Below are positions 38,101 through 42,465 of a stretch of 64,000 bases of DNA, in pieces. Numbering within the stretch: position 1 is the stretch's first letter; each line of letters opens with the position of its first letter. The DNA lies in assembly GCF_902459505.1 (NCBI RefSeq), contig NC_047094.1:27389241-27453240 (forward strand), given 5' to 3'. Under the pieces are notes generated by a model. That model made no database searches. It was given only the letters and a program-made list of their open reading frames with translations, and had not been told where the DNA came from. The stretch is from Geotrypetes seraphini (taxonomy: Eukaryota > Chordata > Amphibia > Gymnophiona > Dermophiidae). Position numbers and translations under genes: made by a program.

Positions 38101-38691
38101 GTTTTCCACTTTACCTCGCTCTCTATCTTCAACTGTGAACTTTAGTGGTCACTAATCAGTTACCCAACTATAAATGAAGACTGAAAATTGCCTTTTCCCT
38201 CCCCCCCCCCATGAGCCAAAAACCTGCACAGTTTTATAGCTTGGATACTTTTCTCCAGGCTGCAAAGGGGTGAGATCGGGGCAGGAAAGGGCAAAGCCAG
38301 CTAAGAGCGCAAAGGGATTTCTTTTTGAAATCTGCGCTTGTCTTTTACAGTGCAAGACAGGTGCAAAGCACCTACTAGATTTTCAAAGATGAAGGGTCCA
38401 TCGAGATTCAAAATTATGATGTTTATATAACAACCTTTTCCATCCCCATTATTGTAGACAGGAAAAAAATGCTTGAGTACCTGAATAAATTCATGTAAAC
38501 TGTTCTGAGTTCCCCTGGGAGAATGGTATAGATGAAAATTGAATTAAAAAAATAAAAATAAAAAGTGAGTAAAACAACCTTATTTTTCTGTTTTACACAT
38601 TCAGGTAGAATTTGTTGAACAGCTACCAAAGACCATCAGTGGAAAAATCCGAAGAAATGAATTAAGAAAGAAAGAGTGGGAGAAAGCTTAG
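7921..38691 (+). CDS. ACSM3: Gene A: acyl-CoA synthetase medium-chain family member 3 (complete, 13 coding exons)
   Basis: The exons 7921-8124, 8435-8645, 11613-11820, 15086-15229, 16108-16264, 20317-20396, 22047-22170, 27263-27343, 27429-27530, 32025-32152, 33172-33271, 34462-34581 and 38605-38691 join in phase into 1746 nt (581 residues plus stop), close to the roughly 586 residues of human ACSM3. All introns are GT-AG. ACSM enzymes are mitochondrial matrix ligases that make medium-chain acyl-CoA from fatty acid, ATP and CoA (EC 6.2.1.2). Visible motifs are a basic, hydrophobic N-terminus suited to a presequence, the ATP loop TSGTTGSPK (230-238), GYGQTET (370-376), TGD (454-456), [10 protein letters not shown] (480-489) and the C-terminal PKTISGK with the expected catalytic Lys567. 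Wording such as [13 protein letters not shown] and [15 protein letters not shown] is closer to ACSM3 than to ACSM1 or ACSM2 as I remember them. It could be named another ACSM in a full phylogeny. A convergent paralogue follows on the other strand. Confidence 0.95.
8155..8318. mobile_element. Harbinger-like foldback MITE in gene A intron 1
   Basis: CTCTTTTACTAAGG pairs with CCTTAGTAAAAAAG, and the interior is a GC-rich hairpin with GCGCTAA motifs. Confidence 0.7.
8435..8645 (+). CDS. ACSM3: Gene A coding exon 2 (residues 69-138)
   Basis: The exon has acceptor TTCTCTAG and donor GTCAGT and is 211 nt long. It encodes [25 protein letters not shown] and [13 protein letters not shown], the start of the AMP-binding domain. 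It ends one base into a Gly codon that exon 3 completes. Confidence 0.93.
8742..9823. mobile_element. Non-autonomous DNA transposon of about 1.08 kb
   Basis: Left GAGGGTTATAATTAAAACAT and right ATTCTGATTATGAGCCCC are degenerate inverses. The body has GTCCAATTTGGACGT and CTTGGACGGCC motifs but no transposase. A similar body occurs at about 25140-25615. Confidence 0.55.
10178..10690. repeat. Purine-rich minisatellite, mainly 38-bp units
   Basis: Five consecutive units of about 38 bp (GAAGGGAAATGGGGAAGAGA core) run 10313-10505, preceded by shorter GAACAGACGCT units. The long minus-strand frames here are poly-Pro/Ser/Leu artefacts of the repeat. Confidence 0.85.
10895..11020. repeat. G-rich GGGGACAGTGGTCGCGG repeat joined to a MITE end
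   Basis: Short repeated GGGACAGTGGTC and GACGGGG units end in GTGTCATGCTCTAG, the terminus of the TAGAGAATGACA family. Confidence 0.6.
11340..11442. mobile_element. TIR fragment ending in AAAATACGGTA
   Basis: GTGCGTCTTATGGTCAGGTG followed by AAAAAATACGGTA matches the end at 52525-52570. Such ends belong to a TIR family found widely in animals; the superfamily is not determined. Confidence 0.55.
11613..11820 (+). CDS. ACSM3: Gene A coding exon 3 (residues 139-207)
   Basis: The exon is 208 nt, with acceptor CTGTTTAG and donor GTAAAT. It encodes [20 protein letters not shown] and the segment ending [15 protein letters not shown], matching the AMP-binding N-terminal subdomain of ACSM3. It ends after two bases of an Arg codon. 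Confidence 0.93.
11893..12080 (-). mobile_element. CR1-like LINE 3' fragments, minus strand
   Basis: GAAACATGATGGCAGCTAAA, ATCCAGTCTGCTCATC and ATCCCAGGCCCTCTTGAATT follow the same order as the copy at 13900-14110. A second truncated terminus begins near 12028. Confidence 0.7.
12081..12840. other. Gene A intron sequence with no recognised feature
   Basis: The stretch is mixed composition with no clear inverted ends and no coding pattern. It may be old repeat sequence. Confidence 0.3.
12841..13000. repeat. Copy of the CACGGTCCGTG-type foldback arm motif
   Basis: GACATGGTCCGTGTTTCGAA with ACTCCTTCCTCAGGGGTC is one of about ten copies of a two-part motif in the window, found in the arms of foldback elements (see 29815-31834 and 59453-62240). 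Confidence 0.55.
13105..13222. repeat. Two-copy tandem repeat of about 60 bp
   Basis: GTGATGGTGAGCACTACATA and GTGATAGTGAACATTACATA start two similar units in tandem. Confidence 0.6.
13222..13496 (+). mobile_element. CR1-like LINE C-terminus, plus strand
   Basis: The frame reads [20 protein letters not shown] then [12 protein letters not shown], the conserved C-terminal end of CR1-clade reverse transcriptase, followed by a short 3' region. It is internally joined to a 3' terminus at its left end. Confidence 0.8.
13497..13629. mobile_element. Harbinger-like fragments
   Basis: A truncated element ends GGCTTTGTAAAGGAAGCCC, followed by a minimal 42-bp derivative (13589-13630) bounded by GGGGTCCTTTTACTAAGG and AAAAGGACCCC. 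Confidence 0.6.
13640..13860 (-). mobile_element. LINE 3' region, minus strand
   Basis: TATTAACCGCCTTTATGAAG at the left matches the reversed GTAAACCGC..GGCGG tail seen in L2-like copies. The rest lacks a reading frame. Confidence 0.45.
13900..14110 (-). mobile_element. CR1-like LINE 3' end, minus strand
   Basis: GGCCCATCCAGTCTGCCCAT, TCCCAGGCCCTCTTGAATTC and GACTGTTCCACTCATCTACC are the reverse of the LPE/WN-coding end and 3' region of CR1. Confidence 0.8.
14171..14366. mobile_element. hAT MITE (GGGGTGTCAAATGTCGG subfamily)
   Basis: A near-perfect long palindrome with GGGGTGTCAAATG and CATTTGACACTCCTG ends. The centre has ATTTGCATGCA and GGATTTCCCCAATGAATATG. Flanks TTCCAACT and TTCTAACT are a decayed 8-bp duplication. 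Confidence 0.8.
14372..14902. other. Gene A intron sequence with no recognised feature
   Basis: There is an open frame at 14499-14753 on the plus strand, but it has no homology I recognise and no splice context. Confidence 0.3.
14905..15033. mobile_element. Harbinger-like foldback MITE immediately before exon 4
   Basis: GGGCTCCTTTTACAAAACAG pairs with CGCTTTGTGAAAGGAGCCC. It ends only about 50 bp upstream of the exon 4 acceptor. Confidence 0.75.
15086..15229 (+). CDS. ACSM3: Gene A coding exon 4 (residues 208-255), ATP-binding loop
   Basis: The exon is 144 nt, with acceptor TTTTCAAG and donor GTGCGG. It carries the Ser/Thr/Gly-rich loop [13 protein letters not shown] (227-239), the ANL-superfamily A3 motif that holds the ATP phosphates. 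It ends inside the Arg codon preceding CWMDLTPSD. The donor is weak compared with the others, but it is the only one that keeps phase. Confidence 0.92.
15476..15656. mobile_element. hAT MITE (GGGGTAGGCAATTCCGG subfamily)
   Basis: Starts CAGGGGTAGGCAATTCC and ends inverted with CCTACCCCTG. Exact 8-bp duplication GACTAGAG at 15468-15475 and 15657-15664. Confidence 0.92.
15794..15966. mobile_element. hAT MITE (GGGGTCTCAAAGTCCC subfamily)
   Basis: Starts CAGGGGTCTCAAAGTCCC and ends GGGACTTTGAGATCCCTG. Exact 8-bp duplication GATTACAT at 15786-15793 and 15967-15974. Confidence 0.92.
16108..16264 (+). CDS. ACSM3: Gene A coding exon 5 (residues 256-308)
   Basis: The exon is 157 nt, with acceptor TTATCAG and donor GTAAGA. 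It encodes [20 protein letters not shown] and [11 protein letters not shown], nearly identical to human ACSM3 in my recollection. The TSDTGW stretch lines the adenylate and acyl pocket region in this family. It ends in phase 0. Confidence 0.94.
16338..16600 (-). mobile_element. CR1-like LINE C-terminus and 3' end, minus strand
   Basis: Minus-strand frame with [20 protein letters not shown] and [12 protein letters not shown], then a 3' end reversed as GAAACATAGAAGATGACGGC at the left edge. Confidence 0.8.
16750..17012. mobile_element. Tigger/pogo-like TIR element, right end
   Basis: It ends TTCCGAGGTACCACTGTAAC, the inverse of the left termini at 4653 and 58766, with AATCCAGTTTCTATTATTTT inside. 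The left end is missing. Confidence 0.6.
17130..17330 (-). mobile_element. LINE-like 3' region, minus strand
   Basis: A T run followed by CAAAATTTTATTGAAATTTT and a sequence without coding frames looks like the reversed A-rich tail of a LINE. The family is uncertain. Confidence 0.4.
17399..17450. repeat. Perfect hairpin: 25-bp arms, 2-nt loop
   Basis: Arms 17399-17423 and 17426-17450 are exact inverses around a TG loop (centre TTGCATGTGCAA). Confidence 0.9.
17451..18100 (+). mobile_element. L2-like LINE C-terminus and 3' end
   Basis: Frame with [18 protein letters not shown] and [20 protein letters not shown], then a C-rich region, GTAAACCGCTCTGAACTG and a (TTA)n tail. This order is typical of L2-type LINEs. 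Confidence 0.75.
18191..18330. mobile_element. Harbinger-like foldback MITE with TTA duplication
   Basis: Ends TCCCCTCCTTACAAAGC and GGCTTTGTAAAAGATGGGG, with TTA on both sides. The body has inverted GGCCGGCGC and CCGGCCAGCGC. Confidence 0.85.
18737..19711. mobile_element. Non-autonomous DNA transposon of about 975 bp with duplicated GC-rich core
   Basis: Left GATAGATTCACTTA pairs with TTAGTGAATCTAGCC. The interior has a hairpin CATGCGCAGACCATCTGC around 18872-18918 and two direct copies of a GC-rich block (about 18950-19150 and 19160-19450) with CTCTCCTGCTCT and CACTGCGGGGAAGG. Confidence 0.65.
19945..20280 (-). mobile_element. LINE-like 3' region, minus strand, just before exon 6
   Basis: CCAAATTCTTTATTCATTTA at the left, then AT-rich sequence with CACCTCCCACCC. 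It ends within about 40 bp of exon 6 acceptor. The family is uncertain. Confidence 0.4.
20317..20396 (+). CDS. ACSM3: Gene A coding exon 6 (residues 309-334)
   Basis: This 80-nt exon is too short to show as a long reading frame. It has acceptor ATATTCTAG and donor GTAAGC and encodes [26 protein letters not shown] is the A4-like motif of ACSM proteins. Its length and end phase fit the flanking exons exactly, which closes the only gap in the protein. Confidence 0.93.
20400..21050. other. Gene A intron sequence, mostly unrecognised
   Basis: Apart from a degenerate foldback-arm motif near 20725-20765 (CCTGAGGCAGCAGAGTTG with GTGAAACGCTGGCC) nothing was recognised. Confidence 0.35.
21055..21300. 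mobile_element. MITE fragment with ...TTTATAGAATTAC end
   Basis: TGTTGGCGCCCTTTTTATAG at the right recalls the right end of the GGCGCC element at 5664-6103. No clear left partner was found. Confidence 0.35.
22047..22170 (+). CDS. ACSM3: Gene A coding exon 7 (residues 335-376), A5 motif
   Basis: The exon is 124 nt. The acceptor reads CTATAAAG, an unusual AAAG end that the paralogue shares. It encodes [18 protein letters not shown] and [19 protein letters not shown] is the conserved A5 motif that contacts AMP. Donor GTATGA follows. Confidence 0.94.
22228..22451 (+). mobile_element. L2-like LINE reverse transcriptase fragment, 5' part
   Basis: Frame [20 protein letters not shown] then [20 protein letters not shown] is the thumb region of L2-clade LINEs. 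It is cut at about 22451 and resumes at 23480. Confidence 0.8.
22452..23479 (+). mobile_element. Insertion splitting the L2: L1-like 3' end plus another LINE tail
   Basis: The insertion ends CAATAAAAACTATTTAAAA plus poly(A), like the L1-type tail at 30740-30761. CAATGA occurs at both borders and may be part of a target duplication. Inside, 23000-23195 is an L2-like tail (TAAACCGCCTCGAACTAC with a (TTA)n run). Confidence 0.6.
23480..23990 (+). mobile_element. L2-like LINE, C-terminal part after the insertion
   Basis: It continues the 22228 copy with [10 protein letters not shown]-like and [12 protein letters not shown] coding, then a 3' region ending in GTACAACGCTTTGAATTTTA. Confidence 0.7.
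24000..24294. other. Gene A intron sequence with no recognised feature
   Basis: The stretch is GC-moderate, with repeated CTAGTG and TTGGGC words and no clear repeat borders. Confidence 0.3.
24297..25071. mobile_element. TIR element carrying a 20-bp C-rich minisatellite
   Basis: Left CTAGTGCTGCCCAATTC and right GGGCAGCACTAG are inverses, with TTCGATTCGATTCACC-type subterminal repeats at both ends. The centre (24601-24802) is about ten copies of a 20-mer with TTCTCAGCCCCCCTGCCGA. Confidence 0.75.
25140..25615. mobile_element. MITE related to 8742-9823
   Basis: It has GTCCAAACTGTGCCCTGGAT-type inner repeats and a right end TTCTGAAAATCAGCCTCTTA. No coding sequence was found. Confidence 0.45.
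26107..26826. mobile_element. hAT-like MITE, TAGAGAATGACA family, 8-bp duplication
   Basis: Left TAGAGAATGACACGGTGACA and right TGTCACTGTGTCATTCCCTA are inverses. Flanks ATGCTGAG (26099-26106) and ATGCTGAA (26827-26834) are a near-perfect 8-bp duplication. The interior has repeated blocks with CTTCAATGCAAGGCTTGAGG. Confidence 0.8.
26884..27125 (+). mobile_element. tRNA-headed CORE/MIR-like SINE
   Basis: The head has an A box (TGGCGCAGTGGTT) and B box (GGTTCAAACCC). The core CTGGGCAAGCCACTCAGTCC resembles the MIR/CORE-SINE centre, and the 3' part ends CTAATAAACTTGAAACTTG like L2-type LINE tails here. Minus-strand relatives lie at 44470-44570, 45358-45510 and 57725-57935. Confidence 0.8.
27263..27343 (+). 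CDS. ACSM3: Gene A coding exon 8 (residues 377-403)
   Basis: The exon is 81 nt, with acceptor TTGATGCAG and donor GTAAAG. It encodes [20 protein letters not shown] and then SGAYDVQ, matching the human segment around [18 protein letters not shown]. The next intron is only 85 bp long. Confidence 0.93.
27429..27530 (+). CDS. ACSM3: Gene A coding exon 9 (residues 404-437)
   Basis: The exon is 102 nt, with acceptor CTGTTTCAG and donor GTAAGG. It encodes [20 protein letters not shown] and then [10 protein letters not shown], the end of the large domain before the hinge. Confidence 0.93.
27785..28222. mobile_element. GC-rich MITE with AGTAGTAAAGG / CACTACGCCACTGCC ends
   Basis: An imperfect palindrome with GGGGCACCGGCATC, CACTTCCGGGTCACGGGGCC and GAAGTGACATCAGAGGG. 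A truncated copy lies at 40000-40225 in the spacer. Confidence 0.6.
28604..28799. mobile_element. hAT MITE (CAGTGGTTCCCAACCC subfamily)
   Basis: A long palindrome bounded by CAGTGGTTCCCAACCCTGTC and GGGAACCACTG, with exact duplication CTCTAGAT at 28596-28603 and 28800-28807. Contains ATTTGCAT and ATGCAAAT octamers. Confidence 0.93.
28904..29074. mobile_element. hAT MITE (GGGGTGGGCAACTCCGG subfamily)
   Basis: Bounded by CAGGGGTGGGCAACTCC and CCACCCCTG; flanks TACTAGAA and TACTGGAA differ at one base. Confidence 0.9.
29215..29409. mobile_element. hAT MITE (GGGGTGTCCAATGTCGG subfamily)
   Basis: Bounded by CAGGGGTGTCCAATGTCGG and GACATTGGACACCCCTG; flanks CGTTACCA and CATTACCA differ at one base. 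Confidence 0.9.
29451..29628. mobile_element. Harbinger-like foldback, degenerate ends
   Basis: TATTAAACTGCGCCAGC pairs loosely with GCTATCGCAGTTTCGTAAAA. Inside, GGGAGCCACGCTGAATGG pairs with CCATTCAGCGCGGCTCCC. Confidence 0.6.
29815..31834. mobile_element. 2-kb foldback element with long inverted arms
   Basis: The right arm (31523-31834, about 312 bp) is the near reverse complement of the left arm (29815-30903 minus a 764-bp insertion). Arms start TACAAAGTAGTTGAGGAC and include CGTTTCACTCTTGGTTTCG and GTCAGGGGCTATGCCTCC. The loop (30904-31522) has no coding frame. Superfamily unknown; no clear target duplication seen. Confidence 0.8.
30016..30761 (+). mobile_element. 5'-truncated L1-like LINE inside the foldback left arm
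   Basis: The frame (to stop at about 30594) has [19 protein letters not shown], the C-terminal cysteine-rich domain of L1-clade reverse transcriptases, then a 3' region with AATAATAAAAATC. An 18-bp duplication ATAAATTATAAAGTGCTG flanks it exactly (29998-30015 and 30762-30779). Confidence 0.9.
32025..32152 (+). CDS. ACSM3: Gene A coding exon 10 (residues 438-479), A7 motif and hinge
   Basis: The exon is 128 nt, with acceptor TCTGACCAG and donor GTAAGT. It encodes [16 protein letters not shown] and [19 protein letters not shown] binds the ribose hydroxyls in ANL enzymes, and the SRSDD stretch is the interdomain hinge. Confidence 0.94.
32465..32860. mobile_element. GC-rich TIR-element fragment
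   Basis: TGTATTTGAATATAAACCGG and GGGGTCCTGGTTTACATTC at the left look like a TIR-family end with its subterminal hairpin. The GC-rich body has an open frame on both strands but no recognisable protein. Confidence 0.45.
32867..33040. mobile_element. Harbinger-like foldback MITE with TTT duplication
   Basis: GGGCTCCTTTTAAAAAGG and CCTTTGTAAAAGGAGCCC ends with TTT on both sides. Ends about 130 bp before exon 11. Confidence 0.8.
33172..33271 (+). CDS. ACSM3: Gene A coding exon 11 (residues 480-513), A8 motif
   Basis: The exon is 100 nt, with acceptor CTATGTAG and donor GTGAGA. It encodes [18 protein letters not shown] and [11 protein letters not shown], the start of the mobile C-terminal domain. 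Confidence 0.94.
33510..34090 (-). mobile_element. L2-like LINE C-terminus and 3' region, minus strand
   Basis: The minus-strand frame ends [17 protein letters not shown], as in L2-type LINEs. The 3' region reversed includes ACCGCATCATCTCCACAGG. Confidence 0.65.
34462..34581 (+). CDS. ACSM3: Gene A coding exon 12 (residues 514-553)
   Basis: The exon is 120 nt, with acceptor TCTTCCCAG and donor GTAAGT. It encodes [16 protein letters not shown] and [25 protein letters not shown] is the usual lead-in to the catalytic lysine segment. Confidence 0.94.
34604..35738 (+). mobile_element. Decayed mariner-type transposon with two nested insertions
   Basis: Left GAGGCAAATCAAAAAGTAAA and right TTTCTTTTTCATTTACCCTC are inverse-like ends. 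The frame near 35375-35620 reads [20 protein letters not shown] then [12 protein letters not shown], the mariner transposase C-terminal part. The N-terminal part is missing. An hAT MITE (34758-34932) and a LINE tail (34941-35150) interrupt it. Confidence 0.75.
34758..34932. mobile_element. hAT MITE nested in the mariner
   Basis: Bounded by CAGGGGTAGGGAACTCCGG and TTCCCTACCCCTG, with exact duplication CCCTAACC at 34750-34757 and 34933-34940. Confidence 0.92.
35833..36007. mobile_element. Harbinger-like foldback MITE
   Basis: GGGCTCCTTGTACTAAGG pairs with GCTTAGTAAAAGGAGC. It joins directly to a CR1 fragment on its right. Confidence 0.7.
36008..36375 (+). mobile_element. CR1-like LINE reverse transcriptase fragment
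   Basis: Encodes [26 protein letters not shown] and [19 protein letters not shown], the CR1 thumb region, with one in-frame stop. It is cut at 36375 by a MITE end. Confidence 0.85.
36376..36466. mobile_element. TAGAGAATGACA-family MITE fragment
   Basis: GGGACAAAACTCACGGGGAC and TGTCCCCATGTCATTCTCTA resemble the termini of 26107-26826. Confidence 0.6.
36797..37481 (+). mobile_element. CR1-like LINE C-terminus with full 3' region
   Basis: Encodes [20 protein letters not shown] and [18 protein letters not shown] to a stop near 37208, then a 3' region with repeated GGAATGTTGCTACT and a terminus GGCTATTCTTATG. It is the best CR1 3' end here and a template for 46296-46714. Confidence 0.88.
37885..38163. 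repeat. 36-bp direct repeat plus an inverted partner
   Basis: GATTTACCCTAAAGTGAGGT and what follows is identical for 36 bp at 37885-37920 and 38063-38098. TAACTGATTAGTGG after the first copy returns inverted near 38147-38163. Confidence 0.8.
38415..38560 (+). mobile_element. SINE/LINE 3' tail fragment before the last exon
   Basis: AATGCTTGAGTACCTGAATA and GTAAACTGTTCTGAGTTCCC resemble the 3' part of the SINE at 26884-27125. Confidence 0.55.
38605..38691 (+). CDS. ACSM3: Gene A last coding exon 13 (residues 554-581) and stop
   Basis: The exon is 87 nt with its stop, TAG at 38689-38691, and has acceptor ACATTCAG. It encodes [20 protein letters not shown] and ends RKKEWEKA. Lys567 in SGK is the expected catalytic lysine of the adenylation step. 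The RKKEW tail is typical of ACSM3. Confidence 0.94.
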   Translation, partial: VEFVEQLPKTISGKIRRNELRKKEWEKA

Positions 38692-38879
38692 AACCAATTA
38701 CAAATGTAGATTGTCTCTTTATACAGCTTTCATAGTTTTTTCCATGTTTTATATTGATTGTCTGGTATTGATCTGCTACAGCTCATAAGGCTCTGCTCTT
38801 CAGGCTTATGGCTGTTGTATTAGGGACCTTCCCCTGCCTTGATTTGCCTTATTTGTAAAAGACAGATAGCAGCATGTAC
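38692..38879 (+). other. Gene A 3' untranslated sequence before the first repeat
   Basis: About 190 bp of AT-rich single-copy-looking sequence follows the stop. It has no AATAAA before the palindromic element begins. The first AATAAA hexamers downstream are near 39488 and 39897, both in repeat-derived DNA, so the real cleavage site is unresolved. Confidence 0.4.
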
Positions 38880-38880
38880 A

Positions 38881-39294
38881 TCAGACATGTCAAACTCTGG
38901 CCCACGGGGTGTTAAAAATTGGCCTGTCAGACATTTTAAATTTTATACTAAATCTGGCCCGCCAGCATTAACCGCTTCCACTGCTGCTGCTCTTCACTCA
39001 CGTCTGCCTTCACTTGGCCTCCTCTTCAAAGCAGCCTGCTGAGGATCGTCGGCCGGCTGTAGCGAACCTCGCAGGCCGCTGTCCACCTCAGGTAGCACAT
39101 TCCTTCTGACAGCGATCCCGTATGTCAGAGGAAGGGCGGGATTGCGTCAGAGGGAATGTGCTACCGAGGTGGACAGCGGCCTGCGAGGTTCGCTACAGCC
39201 GGCCGACGATCCTCAGCAGGCTGCTTTGAAGAGGAGGCCAGGTGAAGGCGGACGCGAGTGGAGAGCAGCAGCGGTTCGTGCCGGCGGGCCAGAG
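38881..39294. mobile_element. hAT-like element with a 345-bp palindrome
   Basis: CAGACATGTCAAACTCTGGC at the left is a typical hAT-like terminus. From 38950 to 39294 two arms of about 160 bp are near-inverses (AACCTCGCAGGCCGCTGTCC and its complement) around a centre near 39125. The right end of the element is not resolved. Confidence 0.65.
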
Positions 39295-39790
39295 GAGACC
39301 AGGAAGCCGGGGTGGAGGGACGGTAGGAACGGCGGGCAAAATCTGAAGGTGAGACCGGGAAGAAGGGGGGAAACATACAAGCCTTCGGAACAGGGGCGGG
39401 CCCTGGTGTAGAAGTACCCGATGGGAGAGAAGGGGTCCAGATGTGCATATGCCGGACTGAGTGGAGGGTAGGGTGGGGTGGGGAAGAAATAAAACAGAGG
39501 AGAGGGAGAGAGGGAAGGAACAGAAACAGAGAAAAGTTGGATACAAGGGATGATGTGAAGGGGGGATAGAGATACTGGATAGGAAGGTAGTTGGGAAGAG
39601 AAACGGAAAGATTGTGGATCCTGGGATGGTGGGAAAGGGTAGTTGAGAAAAGGACTGATTAGTGGATTGTTTTCAAGGACTCCTGATGCTGGCTTTGTAG
39701 CTGAAACACGGTCCGTGTCGGGTCTGGATTCATGGCTGTCATTAAAGTGTATTTTCTAGCTTGAAGATCTGGTCTTCTCTGCTCTATTTT
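39295..39790. other. Purine-rich spacer and foldback-arm motif
   Basis: 39295-39650 is G/A-rich without a gene. 39664-39735 has ACTCCTGATGCTGGCTTTGT and GAAACACGGTCCGTGTCGGG, a copy of the foldback-arm motif. Confidence 0.45.
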
Positions 39791-39999
39791 CTGCTTACAG
39801 TAGTTTTTTTTGTGTATACTTTATTGTTATAAACCATCTCGCAGCCTTCGGAGAAGGTGCTATAGAAATTTGATAAACAAATATACTGTATATATAAATA
39901 AAGTTGAGTTAAATCTTATGTTTTATAACTATTTGTAGTCATGTACTGGGTCAAATGTACTAAGCATGTCCACTTAGAATGGGAACCTTTTTTGCCTAG

Positions 40000-40225
40000 T
40001 GGTGTAGTAAAGGGGAGTAGGGGGGTGTGTTGACTGCCCCGGGTGTCATCATGGTAGGGGCGCCAGCACATCTCCTCTTCTCTGCCCCACCCCTCCCCTG
40101 CCTCACGCGTACATTCACTCCCCTCCCCCAAGTACCCCTTTGCTGGCACGAACAGCTCCAACTTGCTTCTTACGCTGGCCTTGCTATTTTACTGACATCA
40201 TTTCCTGGTCCCGCGACTAGGAATA
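40000..40225. mobile_element. Truncated copy of the 27785-28222 MITE
   Basis: GTGTAGTAAAGGGGAGTAGG and GGGGCGCCAGCACATCTCC follow the order of the longer copy; the right part is lost. Confidence 0.55.
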
Positions 40226-40730
40226 AATCAGTATCTATACAAAAGATAAAAATTCCCTCCCCCATCCATCATTACCATCAGGAATAATGCCAAAACAAAA
40301 GATATACCCCTCCTCCCGCTCCCACCCCCTGGATGTGTGGGTGAAAAACAACGGAAAATAAAGATAAAAGACAACTATAGCAAATCTACAAAAGACGTCA
40401 ATGGACCAACAATGAATATGGAATACAGTATGGATTCTCAATCCTGATCTTTCTTTGCTATTTTTTGGAACCCAGACCGGAAAAATCTGTCTGACACTGT
40501 CTTTGTGTCCCAACTACTGGAGTTACCATCTAAACTCGCTTCAACCTGTCCTGATCTTACCGCATACGAGAGAGAGACCGTAGCTCAGCACTGGCCTTAG
40601 TTCCCTACACATGGTCGCACATGTTAGAAAGTCTAACTGTATGTTTCCAGAAGGATGAAATTGGACCTGCATGATTTTAATTACTTCTGGAGATTCATGT
40701 CTGTAATAATATACTTTATGAAGGAGTAGT
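40226..40730. other. Intergenic sequence with no recognised feature
   Basis: There are no repeat borders or coding pattern that I can support. Confidence 0.3.
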
Positions 40731-40734
40731 CAGA

Positions 40735-40897
40735 GGTCCAACCGGGTTTTCAGGATAACTCTAATGAATATGCATGGAGCAGATTTGCATGCCTGCCACT
40801 TCCATTATATGCAAATCTCTCTCATGCATATTCATTAGGGCTAGCCTGAAAACCCAATTGGCCTGGTGGTCCTCCAAGACAGGGTTGGGAACCACTG
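40735..40897. mobile_element. hAT MITE (CAGTGGTTCCCAACCC subfamily), left-truncated
   Basis: Matches 28604-28799 from its inner left arm to the right end GGGAACCACTG; both octamers are present. Confidence 0.85.
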
Positions 40898-40929
40898 ATC
40901 TATGGTATTATTAGCCTTCATTTATATGG

Positions 40930-41190
40930 GATCATCCTTGTGGAATTCATCGCCTGGCGAAATTAGTGCTGTAACAAGTTATCTTGACTTTCATAAGACC
41001 TTGAGAACCTGGTTATTTAAAAATGCTTTCTGATGAGCTGTTTTGCCTTGCGTCCCTGTTATTAATATTTATTTTGGAAATGTTACAAGTTTTTTTATTT
41101 TTTTTGTGTGAAACACCTGTTATTTTTATTTAATTTTGAGTTGCCTTAAAACTCAGGTGTAAGGCGGTATATAAAATTAATCAATCCAAT
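40930..41190 (+). mobile_element. L2-like LINE 3' end
   Basis: GAGAACCTGGTTATTTAAAA followed by TGCCTTAAAACTC and GGCGGTATATAAAATTAAT is the usual C-terminal-to-tail order. Confidence 0.6.
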
Positions 41191-41282
41191 CATCCATTTT
41201 CATCGCTCTTCTGTCTAGGTCAGCCATCACAGTGACAGATCTCTCTGGCTGTAAAGGAAAGACTGTGAATGGTTTCCTTGAG

Positions 41283-42118
41283 AAGTGTTTCTCAACCTTT
41301 TCAAGCCAAGTACCCCCTAAGCCTAACAAATACCAACCGAGTACCCCCGCTCAACCCCGCCCTGACTCCATGTCAAAATAAAACCAGAAGAATTTACAAC
41401 ATAGTATTAATAGTACAATAAAATATTCGCTGCTCCTATACACACTGCCCAAATTCTGAAGCTGACCCTCCACATCGGGAGCCAAGCTGGAGCAGTCAAT
41501 GCAGAGAGCACAGTGAATAGGGCCTTTTCTTCCCTCACACCCCCATATAGAAAGAGAACAGAAAGCTTAGTTAAAATCAGGCCCATAACACCTATCGGCT
41601 ATAATAACAATTCTTGCATTTCCTCTCAGGTCCTTCCAGCCCGGCACACCTCTTGCCTGTTACCAAGCCCAGGGAGTCATACACCTGCAGCGCTACTTCA
41701 ACTCCACAAGAATCCCAAACAGCTGCCTCTTACCGTCAGGGAGGCGAAGGGTAGAACCACGCCACAGTTCCAGACTCAGCCTGTAGACAAGACACACTCT
41801 TCAGCTCCAGCGGTTCCCACGCTGCACGCCACCCTTTAAGCTCCCCTCCCCTCAAACACTGCTACCCTCCACGCCATCCACAACAACCACCAGGGTATGG
41901 CTTGCAGAAGCTGCGCACCAACAATCCTCCCTCCTATTGGCCTACCACGCAACCAGAAGCAATTGGTGTCAAGACGAGAGAGGCAGTGAGGAGGGAGGAA
42001 GGGGGTATAGACTCAGGTGGAATTAAATGGAGCGAGTGGGCGGCGGTCAGCTTGTGTACCCCCAACAGGCAGTCCGCATACCCCCTAGGGTATGCGTACC
42101 GCAGGTTGAGAAACCTTG
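41283..42118. mobile_element. hAT-like non-autonomous transposon, 836 bp, exact 8-bp duplication
   Basis: Left AGTGTTTCTCAACCTTTTC and right CGCAGGTTGAGAAACCTTG are inverses. TCCTTGAG occurs at 41275-41282 and 42119-42126. ACCCCC-rich subterminal repeats; no transposase. Confidence 0.85.
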
Positions 42119-42299
42119 TCCTTGAGGACCTGGCACAGGCTTGCGTTTAACCAAAACAAAGACATTGTGGAACTGATGTTCTAGATGACAAAATTTAGTC
42201 AATATAGCTAAAAGCTGCTATATGTTAAAAAAAATGATACAAAATATACACATATGTAGAGCAAATGCACTGATGTGAAGTAATACAAATCCAATAGAA

Positions 42300-42385
42300 C
42301 TGTATGTAGATGGTGCAGACCCTACACTGTCTGTGTTTTGGCTATACTTAGAAATAGTCTTCCTTCAGGGTCCAATATATGATGA
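42300..42385. repeat. Foldback-arm motif copy
   Basis: CACTGTCTGTGTTTTGGC with TCTTCCTTCAGGGTCC follows the two-part motif pattern. Confidence 0.45.
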
Positions 42386-42465
42386 CAGATCTATTTAAGT
42401 GTAATTAAACAACTGAATGAATGAATCCAATATTGTAAAAAGCAATTCTAAATCAAATCCACAAA

